Shown here in pieces: positions 28,347 to 35,693 of a stretch of 35,693 nt of DNA. The notes beneath the pieces are model-generated. The model was not told the DNA's origin, made no database searches, and saw only the letters and a list, made by a program, of their open reading frames with translations. Position 1 is the first letter of the stretch, and each line of letters opens with the position of its first letter. This DNA comes from an uncultured Clostridia bacterium (GTDB lineage Bacteria > Bacillota > Clostridia > TANB77 > CAG-508), in NCBI GenBank assembly GCA_944391835.1, contig CALXVA010000007.1, positions 1-35,693 of the forward strand. The letters are read 5' to 3'. Both the position numbers and the translations under genes were made by a program.

Positions 28347-29690
28347 ATGGAAAGAAGATTAAAAATTACACTAATTACATTATTAATTATTTTATTAGCA
28401 ATTATATCTTTTGCAGGTTTATTTGTGCAAAACACAAAATTTATGGACAACCTAATTCCAGAATATCAACTAGGAATGGATTTAGAAGGTTATAGAGCAA
28501 TTACACTTTTAGTAAGTGACGAAGAGGAAACAATATATTATGATAAAGACGGAAATGTTGTATCATCTGCACAAGATGATGGAACTAGCGAAAAAATTCC
28601 TGTAAATAGTGAAGAAGATTTAACTAGAGAAAATTACATGAAAGCAAGAGATTTAATGAGACAAAGATTATCACACTTGGGAATATCTGAGTATTTAATA
28701 AGATTAGATGAAGAAAATGGAAGCGTTACTGTACAGATACCAGAAAATAGTATGACAGATATAGCATCACAATTTTTATATACTAGAGGAAACTTCGAGT
28801 TAACAGATGCAGATACAGGTGAAGTTTTATTAGACAGTTCAAATTTAAAGGAAGTGACTATGGGGTATAGCACATTATCTACAGGAACAGCAGTATATTT
28901 AAGTTTTGAATTTAATAATGATTCAGTAGAAAAATTAAGAGAGATTTCTACAACTTATGTAACTTCTACAGATGAAGATGGAGAAGAAATAGACAGAGAA
29001 GTAACTCTTAGTATAGATGGAAGTACATTACTTACAACGAACTTTGACGAAGAAATTACAAACGGAGTAATACCAATAAACTTAGGAACAAGTACAGATA
29101 GTGCAACTTTAAGCTCATACATGAGTCAAGCAAGAAATATAGCATTATTAGTAAATGATGGACCATTACCTCTTGAATACGCAGTTGATCAAAATAGATT
29201 TGTAAAATCAGATATTACACTAGAAAGTGCAATGGTACCAGCAATTATACTAGCAGTTATCTTGGTTATTGGACTTATAGTATTGATAATTAAATATAGA
29301 AAATTAGGTGTATTTGCAATAATATCATATATAGGCTATGTAGCAATATTACTATTAGCAGTAAGAATATTTAATTTAGTTGTTACACTAGAAGGAATTT
29401 GTGGAATAGTAATAGCAATGGTACTAAACTATATTTTATTGGTATACTTATTGCACACATTAAAACATACAGAAAAAGACCTAGCACAATACAAAATCGC
29501 ATATAATAAAGCAACGCTATCAATGGCATTAGTTTTAATACCAACTCTAATAATAGGTATAGTATTATGCTTTGCTACATGGAATCCTGCATATAGCTTT
29601 GGAACAATAATATTCTGGGCCGTATTTATTATGGCAATATATAATATTAGCATAACAAGAGTATTATTCTTAAATAGTATAAAAAAATAG
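28347..29690 (+). CDS. secD: Divergent SecD-like protein translocase subunit
   Basis: This 447-residue protein has the SecD plan: a first membrane helix (about 5-25), YQLGMDLEGYRAITL in place of the GLDLRGG-type motif, a large external domain (about 40-290) with RQRLSHLGISEYLIRLDEENGSVTVQIPE, and five further membrane segments. With SecF it is expected to use the proton gradient to pull exported proteins. However, the fourth helix, where normal SecD has the GMAVDANVLIFERIKEE stretch, reads AMVLNYILLVYLLHTLKHTE, lacking the Asp-Ala-Asn core. ATG 28347 is preferred over TTG 28326 because AAAGGA lies between them. secF follows after 26 bp. Confidence 0.8.
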   Translation: MERRLKITLITLLIILLAIISFAGLFVQNTKFMDNLIPEYQLGMDLEGYRAITLLVSDEEETIYYDKDGNVVSSAQDDGTSEKIPVNSEEDLTRENYMKARDLMRQRLSHLGISEYLIRLDEENGSVTVQIPENSMTDIASQFLYTRGNFELTDADTGEVLLDSSNLKEVTMGYSTLSTGTAVYLSFEFNNDSVEKLREISTTYVTSTDEDGEEIDREVTLSIDGSTLLTTNFDEEITNGVIPINLGTSTDSATLSSYMSQARNIALLVNDGPLPLEYAVDQNRFVKSDITLESAMVPAIILAVILVIGLIVLIIKYRKLGVFAIISYIGYVAILLLAVRIFNLVVTLEGICGIVIAMVLNYILLVYLLHTLKHTEKDLAQYKIAYNKATLSMALVLIPTLIIGIVLCFATWNPAYSFGTIIFWAVFIMAIYNISITRVLFLNSIKK

Positions 29691-29716
29691 TAGCGAGAAA
29701 GGACGGATAATATAAA

Positions 29717-30379
29717 ATGAAAAAAATAGTATACGCAATTTTAATATGTATCATAATTGCAGGAATTGTAGTTATTGCGACAGTTGGTTTAAAAGCAGAT
29801 ATAATATATAGCAAAAATGTTGAACTAGACGTATATGTAGGAGAAACATTTGAAAGAAAAGATATTGAAAATATAGTAAACGAAGTATTCCCAAATGAAA
29901 GAGTTATAATAAACGAAATTGAGATGTTTGGAGATATGTTCTCTGTAACATTAGCAGATACAAGAACAGAAGATGAATTAAACTCAAAAGTTGAAGAACT
30001 AGTTACAAAAGTAAATGAAAAATATGAAACAGAACTTGAAACTAGTGATATTGAAATAAGACATAATCCAAAGGCAAAATTATCTAGCATAATATTACCT
30101 TATGCAGTAACAATAGGAATTAGTATGTTACTTATTCTGGTATATGTAGGAATAAGATATAGAAAATTAGGAGTAGTTAGAACAATACTAACATATATAG
30201 TATCTATACTAGCTGTTGAGATGATATACTTAAGCATCTTAGCAATAGTAAGATATCCAATAAACAGAATTGTTATTCCAATAGGATTAGTGCTATTAGT
30301 TACAGTTGTAACTATATTAGGTTTTGTAAATGAAAAGAAATTAACTAAAATAACAGTAGTAGATGGAAAGAAAAAATAA
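29717..30379 (+). CDS. secF: Reduced, divergent SecF-like protein
   Basis: The 220-residue protein is shorter than normal SecF (about 300). It has a first membrane helix (about 5-24), an external domain with KNVELDVYVGETFERKDI where SecF usually has GIDFTGG, and only about three later hydrophobic segments (116-137, 144-170, 176-200). The conserved Asp/Arg/Asn of the later helices cannot be found. Its identity rests on position right after secD, similar topology, and IRYRKLGVVRTILTYIVS, which parallels the secD segment IKYRKLGVFAIISYIGY. A strong terminator follows. It may be a functional minimal partner or another membrane protein that replaced SecF. Confidence 0.65.
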   Translation: MKKIVYAILICIIIAGIVVIATVGLKADIIYSKNVELDVYVGETFERKDIENIVNEVFPNERVIINEIEMFGDMFSVTLADTRTEDELNSKVEELVTKVNEKYETELETSDIEIRHNPKAKLSSIILPYAVTIGISMLLILVYVGIRYRKLGVVRTILTYIVSILAVEMIYLSILAIVRYPINRIVIPIGLVLLVTVVTILGFVNEKKLTKITVVDGKKK

Positions 30380-30390
30380 GAACTAAATTA

Positions 30391-30428
30391 AGACACTTTT
30401 AATATTATATATTAAAGGTGTCTTTTTT
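30391..30428 (+). terminator. Intrinsic terminator of the secD-secF operon
   Basis: AGACACTTTTAAT pairs with ATTAAAGGTGTCT (one wobble) and is followed by a T run. Confidence 0.85.
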
Positions 30429-30482
30429 TAATGCGTGGGCAAAAGAAACTACTGTCTTTTGTTCTAAAAGGAGGGGAAAATA

Positions 30483-30824
30483 ATGTTTAGATTTTTTAAA
30501 CAAATTTGGAATAGAAGTGCTACACAAAATAAAGATATTTCTTATAGAGAGTTACAATCGCTTATGAAAACTCAAAATATAGTATTAATGGATGTGCGAA
30601 GTGGACAAGAGTATGAAGAAGGGCATTTGGATGGAGCAATAAACATACCTGTATATAACATAGAAAAAGACATAGCTAAACATGTAAAAAACAAAGAAGA
30701 TACAATAATTTTATATTGTTCAAGTGGAAGTAGGAGCAAACAAGCAAAAGAGATACTAGAAAAATTAGGTTATAGCGAAGTGTATAATTTAAAAGAAGGA
30801 ATAGATAAAATTTGGATTAAGTAG
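30483..30824 (+). CDS. Rhodanese-like domain protein
   Basis: The 113-residue protein is a single rhodanese domain preceded by about 20 residues (RFFKQIWNRS). It has LMDVRSGQEYEEGHLDGAINIP and the active-site loop with Cys in LYCSSGSRSKQA, so it can carry a persulfide. Such small proteins serve as sulfur carriers; the acceptor is unknown. ATG 30483 follows AAGGAGGGG. It is separated from secF by a terminator and from ytxC by a promoter. Confidence 0.9.
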   Translation: MFRFFKQIWNRSATQNKDISYRELQSLMKTQNIVLMDVRSGQEYEEGHLDGAINIPVYNIEKDIAKHVKNKEDTIILYCSSGSRSKQAKEILEKLGYSEVYNLKEGIDKIWIK

Positions 30825-30827
30825 TAG

Positions 30828-30856
30828 TTACAAGCACAATTAAAAAAAAATAGAAT
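30828..30856 (+). promoter_or_regulatory. Candidate promoter of ytxC
   Basis: TTACAA (30828-30833), 17-bp spacer and TAGAAT (30851-30856) lie about 70 bp upstream of the ytxC start. The match is moderate and sporulation sigma factors could be involved instead. Confidence 0.4.
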
Positions 30857-30923
30857 AAAATATGTATATCTAATAACAATTTAGTAGATAATATTTATTA
30901 AATAAAGAAAGGGGAACATCTAA

Positions 30924-31769
30924 ATGAAATCATACTGTATAAAAACGGATAATGAAGAAATAATAGAATATCTACTAAATAAAATTTCAAAATTAGACTT
31001 TCCTAATATATATTATTGTAATAAGTCATTTAAAATATACGAAAATGTCATTTTACATTATAAAGATAATAATATAGAGCAGTTTAATAACTTAGTTGCA
31101 GAGCTAATTACAGAAACAATAAGAGAATTTTATCAAGATAAAATATTAAAAAGAATAATAAATGTTAATTATTTTTATTTTGATGAGCTAGAAAGAAAAA
31201 TAATATTAGAAGACTGTGACGAGTTTATAAAACAAGAAGAAGAGGAAATAAAAGAAACTGTATTTACTGGTGTAAAAGAGTACGTGCATGAGCACAAAAA
31301 TATTGTAATTGAGGGAGTTGCTAATTTTAGAATTAATGAATATATAAAAATTTTAGACAACATTGTGGATATGGCTGTAAACAAATATATAATCGAAAAA
31401 GAATATAGAGAATTTATAAACCTATTAAAGGTATATGTTGATTCTACAGAATCAAAAACAGATATATTACATTTAATATATACAAATGGTGAATCAATAT
31501 TATTAGATAAAGACAAAAATATAATTCGAGTAGACCACAATTTAAATAACGCTAAATATTTATCAGATATAACATTCTCTTCCAATGATATAGCTTTAAA
31601 TACTTTGTTAAGCCTATTACCAAAAAGAATAGAAATTCATCTTATAAATGGGGAGGACGAATTTATAAATACACTAAAACTGATATTTGAAAATAGAATA
31701 AAAATTTGCACTTCGTGTAATATTTGCAAAACATATAGGACACTGAATAATATAAAGATTACAAGATAA
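30924..31769 (+). CDS. ytxC: Putative sporulation protein YtxC
   Basis: The 281-residue soluble protein matches the YtxC family in its middle and C-terminal parts: EGVANFRINEYIKILDNIVDMAVNKY followed by EYREFINLLKVYVDSTESK, then ILHLIYTNGESILLDKDKN. YtxC is found in spore formers and its biochemical role is not known. A pair of Cys near the C-terminus (CTSCNICKTYR) is noteworthy as a possible metal site, but this is only visible sequence. ATG 30924 follows AAAGGGG. It seems monocistronic. Confidence 0.85.
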   Translation: MKSYCIKTDNEEIIEYLLNKISKLDFPNIYYCNKSFKIYENVILHYKDNNIEQFNNLVAELITETIREFYQDKILKRIINVNYFYFDELERKIILEDCDEFIKQEEEEIKETVFTGVKEYVHEHKNIVIEGVANFRINEYIKILDNIVDMAVNKYIIEKEYREFINLLKVYVDSTESKTDILHLIYTNGESILLDKDKNIIRVDHNLNNAKYLSDITFSSNDIALNTLLSLLPKRIEIHLINGEDEFINTLKLIFENRIKICTSCNICKTYRTLNNIKITR

Positions 31770-31917
31770 CGATTTTTTTTCAAAATAATTTAATATAAAC
31801 CTTAGGTAATATGTATATTTATCAATTTTTTTGCTCCTTGGCGAAAGCACCCTGCTAATGATAAAAAGAAAAAGTTATTATCTAGTAACCATTTATTACA
31901 AAAAATTTCAAGGAATA

Positions 31918-31946
31918 TTTACTATTTTAGTAGTTTGTGATAATAT
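31918..31946 (+). promoter_or_regulatory. Candidate promoter of the glycosyltransferase gene
   Basis: TTTACT (31918-31923), 17-bp spacer and TAATAT (31941-31946) preceded by TGTGA, the same context as at the ileS promoter. A start near 31953 would place the GGGGACAGGC repeat relic inside the leader RNA. Confidence 0.45.
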
Positions 31947-31991
31947 ATAAATGCAATTATGTGGCAAATTAGGGATAATAGATTATTTAGA

Positions 31992-32042
31992 CCTGTCCCC
32001 AAAAGTGCCAAATGGCACTAAAGTGACAGGCACCAAAGTGCC
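31992..32042. repeat. CCTGTCCCC / GACAGGCACC repeat relic in the glycosyltransferase leader
   Basis: CCTGTCCCCAAAAGTGCC is followed by a perfect small hairpin AGTGCCA/TGGCACT (32004-32019) and GTGACAGGCACC. The motif belongs to the same GGGGACRGGC family as the arms at 4557 and 23784. It ends directly at the AAGGAGG binding site of the next gene, so it lies in the 5' leader. Confidence 0.6.
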
Positions 32043-32055
32043 AAGGAGGAAGAAA

Positions 32056-33036
32056 ATGGAAGAAAAAAAATTAGTAACAATATTAGTACCAGCATACAAC
32101 GAACAAGAAGTATTAAACATGCTATATTATAGACTAAAAAAATTGATGGATGAAAATACAAAATACAATTTCGAAATATTATTAGTAAATGATGGAAGTA
32201 AAGACAACTCTTTTAAAATTATGCAAGAACTAAGAGAAAAAGATAAGAGAGTAAACTATTTAAACCTATCTAGAAACTTTGGAAAAGAAACAGCTATGAT
32301 AGCAGGTTTAGATTACTGTAATGGAGACGCAGTAGTTATAATAGATGCTGACCTTCAAGACCCACCAGAGCTTATTCCAGAGATGCTAAAATACTGGGAA
32401 GAGGGGTATGACGATGTATATGCCAAAAGACGTTCTAGAAAAGGCGAAAGTTTTCTTAAAAAGTTTACTTCGACTATGTATTATAAAGTACTACAATCTT
32501 TTACAAAAATACAAATACAAAAAGACACAGGAGATTTTAGACTATTAGATAGAAGATGTGTAGAAGCTTTAAAGTCTATTAGAGAATCACAAAGATACAC
32601 AAAAGGGCTATTTAGCTGGATTGGATATAATAAAAAAGAAATGTTATATGATAGAGACCCACGTGCAGCAGGAAAAACAAAATGGAATTACAAAAATTTA
32701 ATTAATTTATCAATAGATGGAATAACATCATTCACAACATCACCACTTAGGTGGTCTGCTATTACAGGAATAATAGTATCGCTAATAGGCTTTATTTACA
32801 TGATATACATAATAATTAAAACTATTGTATCTGGAGTAGATGTACCAGGCTATGCATCAACAATGGTTGTAATATTATTTTTAGGAGGAATACAGCTTAT
32901 TTTCTTAGGAGTAATAGGAGAATATGTAGGAAGAGCTTTTTACGAGACAAAAGGAAGACCATTATACTTTATAGAAAGATATAATGAAACAAAAGAAACA
33001 AATAAAAATTTAAATAAACCTAGAAATTTATTATAA
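32056..33036 (+). CDS. Family 2 glycosyltransferase of the GtrB/DPM1-like type
   Basis: The 326-residue membrane protein has an N-terminal GT-A domain with VPAYNEQEVL, LVNDGSKDNS, the metal-binding DADLQDPPE (around residues 96-104) and KRRSRKGES, then GKTKWNYKNLINLSIDGITSFTTSPLR and two C-terminal membrane helices (about 232-255 and 270-292). Enzymes of this type transfer a sugar from UDP-hexose to polyprenyl phosphate at the inner membrane face for cell-envelope glycosylation. ATG 32056 follows AAGGAGG; an upstream in-frame ATG at 31951 would translate the repeat relic and has no binding site. No flippase or acceptor-modifying partner is visible nearby. Confidence 0.9.
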   Translation: MEEKKLVTILVPAYNEQEVLNMLYYRLKKLMDENTKYNFEILLVNDGSKDNSFKIMQELREKDKRVNYLNLSRNFGKETAMIAGLDYCNGDAVVIIDADLQDPPELIPEMLKYWEEGYDDVYAKRRSRKGESFLKKFTSTMYYKVLQSFTKIQIQKDTGDFRLLDRRCVEALKSIRESQRYTKGLFSWIGYNKKEMLYDRDPRAAGKTKWNYKNLINLSIDGITSFTTSPLRWSAITGIIVSLIGFIYMIYIIIKTIVSGVDVPGYASTMVVILFLGGIQLIFLGVIGEYVGRAFYETKGRPLYFIERYNETKETNKNLNKPRNLL

Positions 33037-33072
33037 AGTGTGTTATAATATTAAAGTCGCTTTTTAGAAAGA

Positions 33073-33111
33073 ACTAATTCTAAATAAAAAAATGCAAGAA
33101 TTAGTATTTTT
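33073..33111 (+). terminator. Terminator-like hairpin between the glycosyltransferase and pyk
   Basis: ACTAATTCT pairs with AGAATTAGT (33097-33105) around a 15-nt loop, followed by ATTTTT. An extended -10-like TGTTATAAT (33041-33049) lies just upstream, so this hairpin could also sit in a pyk leader and act as an attenuator. Confidence 0.55.
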
Positions 33112-33151
33112 ACAATTATTTTTATTATAGAAAATAGAAAGGAAGATTTAT

Positions 33152-34588
33152 ATGCCAAGAAAAACAAAAATTATATGTACATTAGGACCAGCAGTAGATG
33201 AGCAAAAAATGATGGAGGGATTAATAAAAGCAGGAATGAACGTAGCTAGATTTAATTTCTCACACGGAGATTACGAAGAACAAGGAGCAAGAATAGAAAC
33301 ATTTAAAAATGCAAGAAAAGCAGTAGGACTACCTGTTGCGATGCTTCTTGACACAAAAGGACCAGAAATAAGAATCGGAAAATTTGCTACAGGAGAAGCA
33401 ATTTTAAAAGAAGGAGATACATTTACACTTTTAAATGAAGATGTAGATGGAGATAATACAAAAGTATCAGTTACTTACAAAAATTTATATAACGAAGTAA
33501 CACCAGGAACAAGAATTCTTATCAATGACGGACTAATAGAAGTTATTGTAGAAAAAATTGATGGAAAAGACGTTGTATGTAGAGTACAAAATGGTGGAAG
33601 ATTAACAAATAAAAAGAGCATAAATATACCAAACTCAAAAATACAATTACCAAGCATGACAGACAAAGATAAATCAGATATCCTATTTGGTATAAAAAAT
33701 GGATTCGATTATATAGCTGCATCATTTATAAGAAGAGCGGAAGATGTAGTTAATATTAAGAAAGTTCTAAAAGAGAACGGTGGAGAATATATTAAAGTTA
33801 TTTCTAAAATAGAAAATAGAGAGGGAATAGACAACTTTGATGCAATTCTTGAAGTATCTGATGGTATAATGGTTGCTAGAGGAGACTTAGGTGTTGAAAT
33901 TCCAATGGAAGAAGTTCCAATAAGACAAAAAGAATTTATAAAGAAATGTAATGAAGCAGGAAAAATAGTTGTAACAGCAACGCAAATGCTAGAATCTATG
34001 GTAAACAATCCACGTCCAACAAGAGCAGAAGTAAGCGATGTCGCAAATGCAATATATGACCAAACAAGTGCAATAATGTTATCTGCAGAATCAGCAGCTG
34101 GAAAATATCCTATAGAATGTGTACAAACAATGGACAAAATAGCAAAATCAATAGAAAGCTCTATAAAATATTGGAAAAGATTTAAGAATAGAGAATTCCC
34201 AATATTAGAAAAAGATTACGAATTTAACTTAAATTATTCAACATGTATGACCGCTATGAACTTAGATACAAAAGCTATATTTGCATATACAAATACAGGT
34301 AGAACAGCAATGAACCTAGCAGGATTCATGCCAAAATGCCCAATTTATGCGATAACACCAAATGAAGAAGTTAGCAAACAATTAGCTTTAGTATGCAATG
34401 TAAATCCAATACTTGTGGAAAATAAAAATAGCATAGACGAAATGATAGAAGACGGTGTAGAAAAAGCTAAAGAATTAGGAATACTAGAAAAAGGTGAACT
34501 TATAGCTATAGCAGGTGGAGCATCTATCTTAGCTGGGCAACGTTCAGATATGAACAAGACAATAGGTGGAATTTTAAAAGTAGAATAG
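33152..34588 (+). CDS. pyk: Pyruvate kinase
   Basis: This 478-residue glycolytic enzyme converts phosphoenolpyruvate and ADP to pyruvate and ATP. Visible motifs are RKTKIICTLGPA, MNVARFNFSHGDYEE, LDTKGPEIRIG, the catalytic ISKIENREGIDNFD and MVARGDLGVEIP, and ATQMLESM with the K+/Mg2+ site context. The C-terminal allosteric domain is complete (about residues 345-478); the extra PEP-utiliser domain found in some Bacillus enzymes is absent. ATG 33152 follows AAAGGAAG. A terminator at 34602 closes the gene. Confidence 0.97.
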   Translation: MPRKTKIICTLGPAVDEQKMMEGLIKAGMNVARFNFSHGDYEEQGARIETFKNARKAVGLPVAMLLDTKGPEIRIGKFATGEAILKEGDTFTLLNEDVDGDNTKVSVTYKNLYNEVTPGTRILINDGLIEVIVEKIDGKDVVCRVQNGGRLTNKKSINIPNSKIQLPSMTDKDKSDILFGIKNGFDYIAASFIRRAEDVVNIKKVLKENGGEYIKVISKIENREGIDNFDAILEVSDGIMVARGDLGVEIPMEEVPIRQKEFIKKCNEAGKIVVTATQMLESMVNNPRPTRAEVSDVANAIYDQTSAIMLSAESAAGKYPIECVQTMDKIAKSIESSIKYWKRFKNREFPILEKDYEFNLNYSTCMTAMNLDTKAIFAYTNTGRTAMNLAGFMPKCPIYAITPNEEVSKQLALVCNVNPILVENKNSIDEMIEDGVEKAKELGILEKGELIAIAGGASILAGQRSDMNKTIGGILKVE

Positions 34589-34601
34589 AATATATAAATG
34601 T

Positions 34602-34636
34602 AAAACTCTCATATTTTAGTAATATGAGAGTTTTTC
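34602..34636 (+). terminator. Intrinsic terminator of pyk
   Basis: AAACTCTCATATT pairs with AATATGAGAGTTT, followed by TTTTT. It could also act on the convergent cotJC remnant, though that gene ends 46 bp further on. Confidence 0.85.
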
Positions 34637-34681
34637 TATAGGTTTCAAGTTGGAATTCTTGCTTTAATTTACCTTAATTTT

Positions 34682-35047
34682 CTAATTACAGCCACAATCA
34701 CAATTATTATTGTTATTATTTGAGTTATTGTAGTTCATGTTATTGCAATTCATATTATTCATATAAAATTTCTTTTCTGCTAACTTATCTTGCACTCCAC
34801 GAAGTGCTTCTCCAAATCTTTGGAAGTGGACAATTTCTCTTTGACGCAAGAACTTAAGTGGGTCTAATACGTCTGGGTCATCTCTACATAAATCAATCAA
34901 CTTCTCATAAGTTGCTCTTGCTTTTTGCTCAGCTGCTAAGTCCTCTTGTAAATTTGCTATTGGGTCTCCTTTACAGGCCAAGCAGTTTGCATCGAAAGGT
35001 ACTCCCGCAGCCGACTGTGGATACACATCTACCCCATGTGGTGTGTG
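34682..35047 (-). pseudogene. cotJC: 5'-truncated CotJC / manganese-catalase-like spore coat protein
   Basis: The open frame encodes the C-terminal half of a CotJC-type ferritin-like protein: GVDVYPQSAAGVPFDANC, then GDPIANLQEDLAAEQKARATYEKLI and LKFLRQREIVHFQRFGEAL, with the Glu and His metal ligands of the second half. Full-length CotJC is about 190 residues; the first half (the helices with the first ligands) is missing and an in-frame stop lies at 35083-35085. The only near start, GTG 35026, has no good binding site. The protein ends in an unusual Asn-rich tail with Cys (NCDCGCN). The usual cotJA/cotJB partners are not present. Confidence 0.75.
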
Positions 35048-35107
35048 TTTGTTATCTATCCTAAAGGAAAATATATATGTAACTACTTATTTTGTACAAG
35101 TATTTTT

Positions 35108-35130
35108 ATGCCTACATTTTTTGTAGGCAT
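35108..35130. terminator. Hairpin upstream of the cotJC remnant
   Basis: ATGCCTACA and TGTAGGCAT form a 9-bp perfect stem with a T5 loop, flanked by A/T runs. It stands between the cotJC remnant and anything further upstream on the minus strand, and could end transcription before the remnant. Confidence 0.55.
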
Positions 35131-35204
35131 TGTTTATTACCTTACAATTTTATTCTGCTTAAAATTGATTGTGAGGGCAAATATAATTGAATATTTAATA
35201 GAGA

Positions 35205-35241
35205 AGACATTTGTAATCTAAAAATTACAGATGTCTTTTTT
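35205..35241 (+). terminator. Terminator-like hairpin without an assigned gene
   Basis: AGACATTTGTAAT pairs with ATTACAGATGTCT (one wobble), followed by TTTTT. No convincing gene precedes it on the plus strand (the gap from 35048 to 35204 has none), so it may be left over from a lost gene. Confidence 0.6.
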
Positions 35242-35255
35242 CTATGCAAGAGATA

Positions 35256-35693
35256 TGCAGAACCTCTATAAAAGTTCTTGGTTTGGCAAGCCGATGCTAT
35301 AAAGTTTGCTCGTATTCGTATAAACAGTCTATTTATACAAAATGCGTGAGTGAGATTTTAGAACACAGACTCACAATAAAAAAAGAGTATTCGGTGGCAA
35401 AACTTGAAATGAATTTATAATTGCAAAAAGTTTGGGCAAGTATGAACAAGATACTTTAATAGTATCAGCAATTATAGTAGCAAAGCTACTTACTAGACTA
35501 CCTATGAAACGAGGCGAACGACCGACGGTTTCAACATATATAGGTGTAATAATTCTATTTTTAACAAATGGGATTATTACACCTAATTCTACTTCGCTCT
35601 CTCCCTCTGGTTTCTACTTGGTAGTTGCTAAAGTGAATACAAAAAAGCATAAGTGCTTTTTTGTTGTGAGTAAAAAATTTATTTTTTACTCGC
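35256..35693. other. Hairpin-rich terminal region with no recognisable gene
   Basis: The stretch is less A/T-rich than its surroundings and full of small inverted repeats: AGAAC/GTTCT near 35258, GTATAAA/TTTATAC near 35318-35338, GTGAG/CTCAC near 35347-35374, GTAGC/GCTAC near 35479-35490, ACCTAT/ATAGGT with an inner GAAAC/GTTTC near 35500-35543, AGGTGTAATA/TATTACACCT at 35541-35583, AAAAAAGCA/TGCTTTTTT near 35641-35662, and GAGTAAAAAA/TTTTTTACTC near 35667-35691. Open frames of about 80 codons exist on both strands (35371-35613 minus; from about 35408 plus to the edge), but neither has a proper start or matches a family I know. It may be a structured RNA or an intergenic repeat. Confidence 0.45.

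Noticed and set aside
31951..32055. N-terminal extension of the glycosyltransferase
   Set aside because: It would translate a repeat relic, has no ribosome binding site, and family alignment begins after ATG 32056.
35036..35221. 61-codon hydrophobic frame on the plus strand
   Set aside because: It overlaps the cotJC remnant antisense and two hairpins, lacks a binding site, and its hydrophobicity follows from T-rich sequence.

Overview
The window is an AT-rich chromosomal segment of an endospore-forming, anaerobic-type Firmicute (class Clostridia). Evidence: strong AGGAGG-type ribosome binding sites, sigma-A promoters with 17-bp spacing, spore genes (spoIVA, a gerKA/KB/KC germinant-receptor operon, ytxC, a cotJC remnant, DUF421 and DUF4363 membrane proteins) and a T-box in front of ileS. 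The exact genus cannot be read from the sequence. No tRNA, rRNA, CRISPR array, transposase or phage module was seen.

Layout. 1-4532: promoter and a two-gene heterodimeric ABC exporter whose second gene carries a +1 frameshift. 4557-6546: palindromic element, a convergent small membrane protein, a foldback repeat, then a DUF421 (YetF-like) gene and a DUF4363 gene. 6619-9003: secG and rnr. 8987-13380 (minus strand): germinant receptor operon gerKA-gerKB-gerKC followed by a 49-codon membrane-protein gene that overlaps the rnr stop on the opposite strand. 13586-16003: an unknown anchored protein and spoIVA, convergent, separated by a long hairpin element. 16093-18215: glmU, then a type III toxin-antitoxin locus (repeat RNA, terminator, ToxN-like endoribonuclease). 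18235-25185: T-box and ileS, a membrane-anchored HExxH protein, queA and tgt (queuosine tRNA modification). 25246-30379: WG-repeat protein, a TIGR04086-type membrane protein, an HD-domain protein and a divergent, reduced secD/secF pair. 30483-34588: rhodanese, ytxC, a polyprenyl-phosphate-type glycosyltransferase and pyruvate kinase. 34682-35693: a 5'-truncated cotJC and a hairpin-rich terminal stretch without a recognisable gene.

The most unusual layer is intergenic. Two elements (14271-14507 and 26798-27024, opposite orientations) share internal-loop sequences, including an exact 20-base block, yet have different outer arms that are each perfectly self-complementary. Two further elements (4557-4635 and 23784-24032) share an 18-base arm motif containing GGGGACGGGC, and short GGGGACAGGC-like relics occur at 6069 and 31992. 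Together they look like families of hairpin-forming repeats kept by structure rather than by stem sequence. The best-defined complete accessory system is the type III toxin-antitoxin locus, with two unusually long (54-55 nt) antitoxin repeats.
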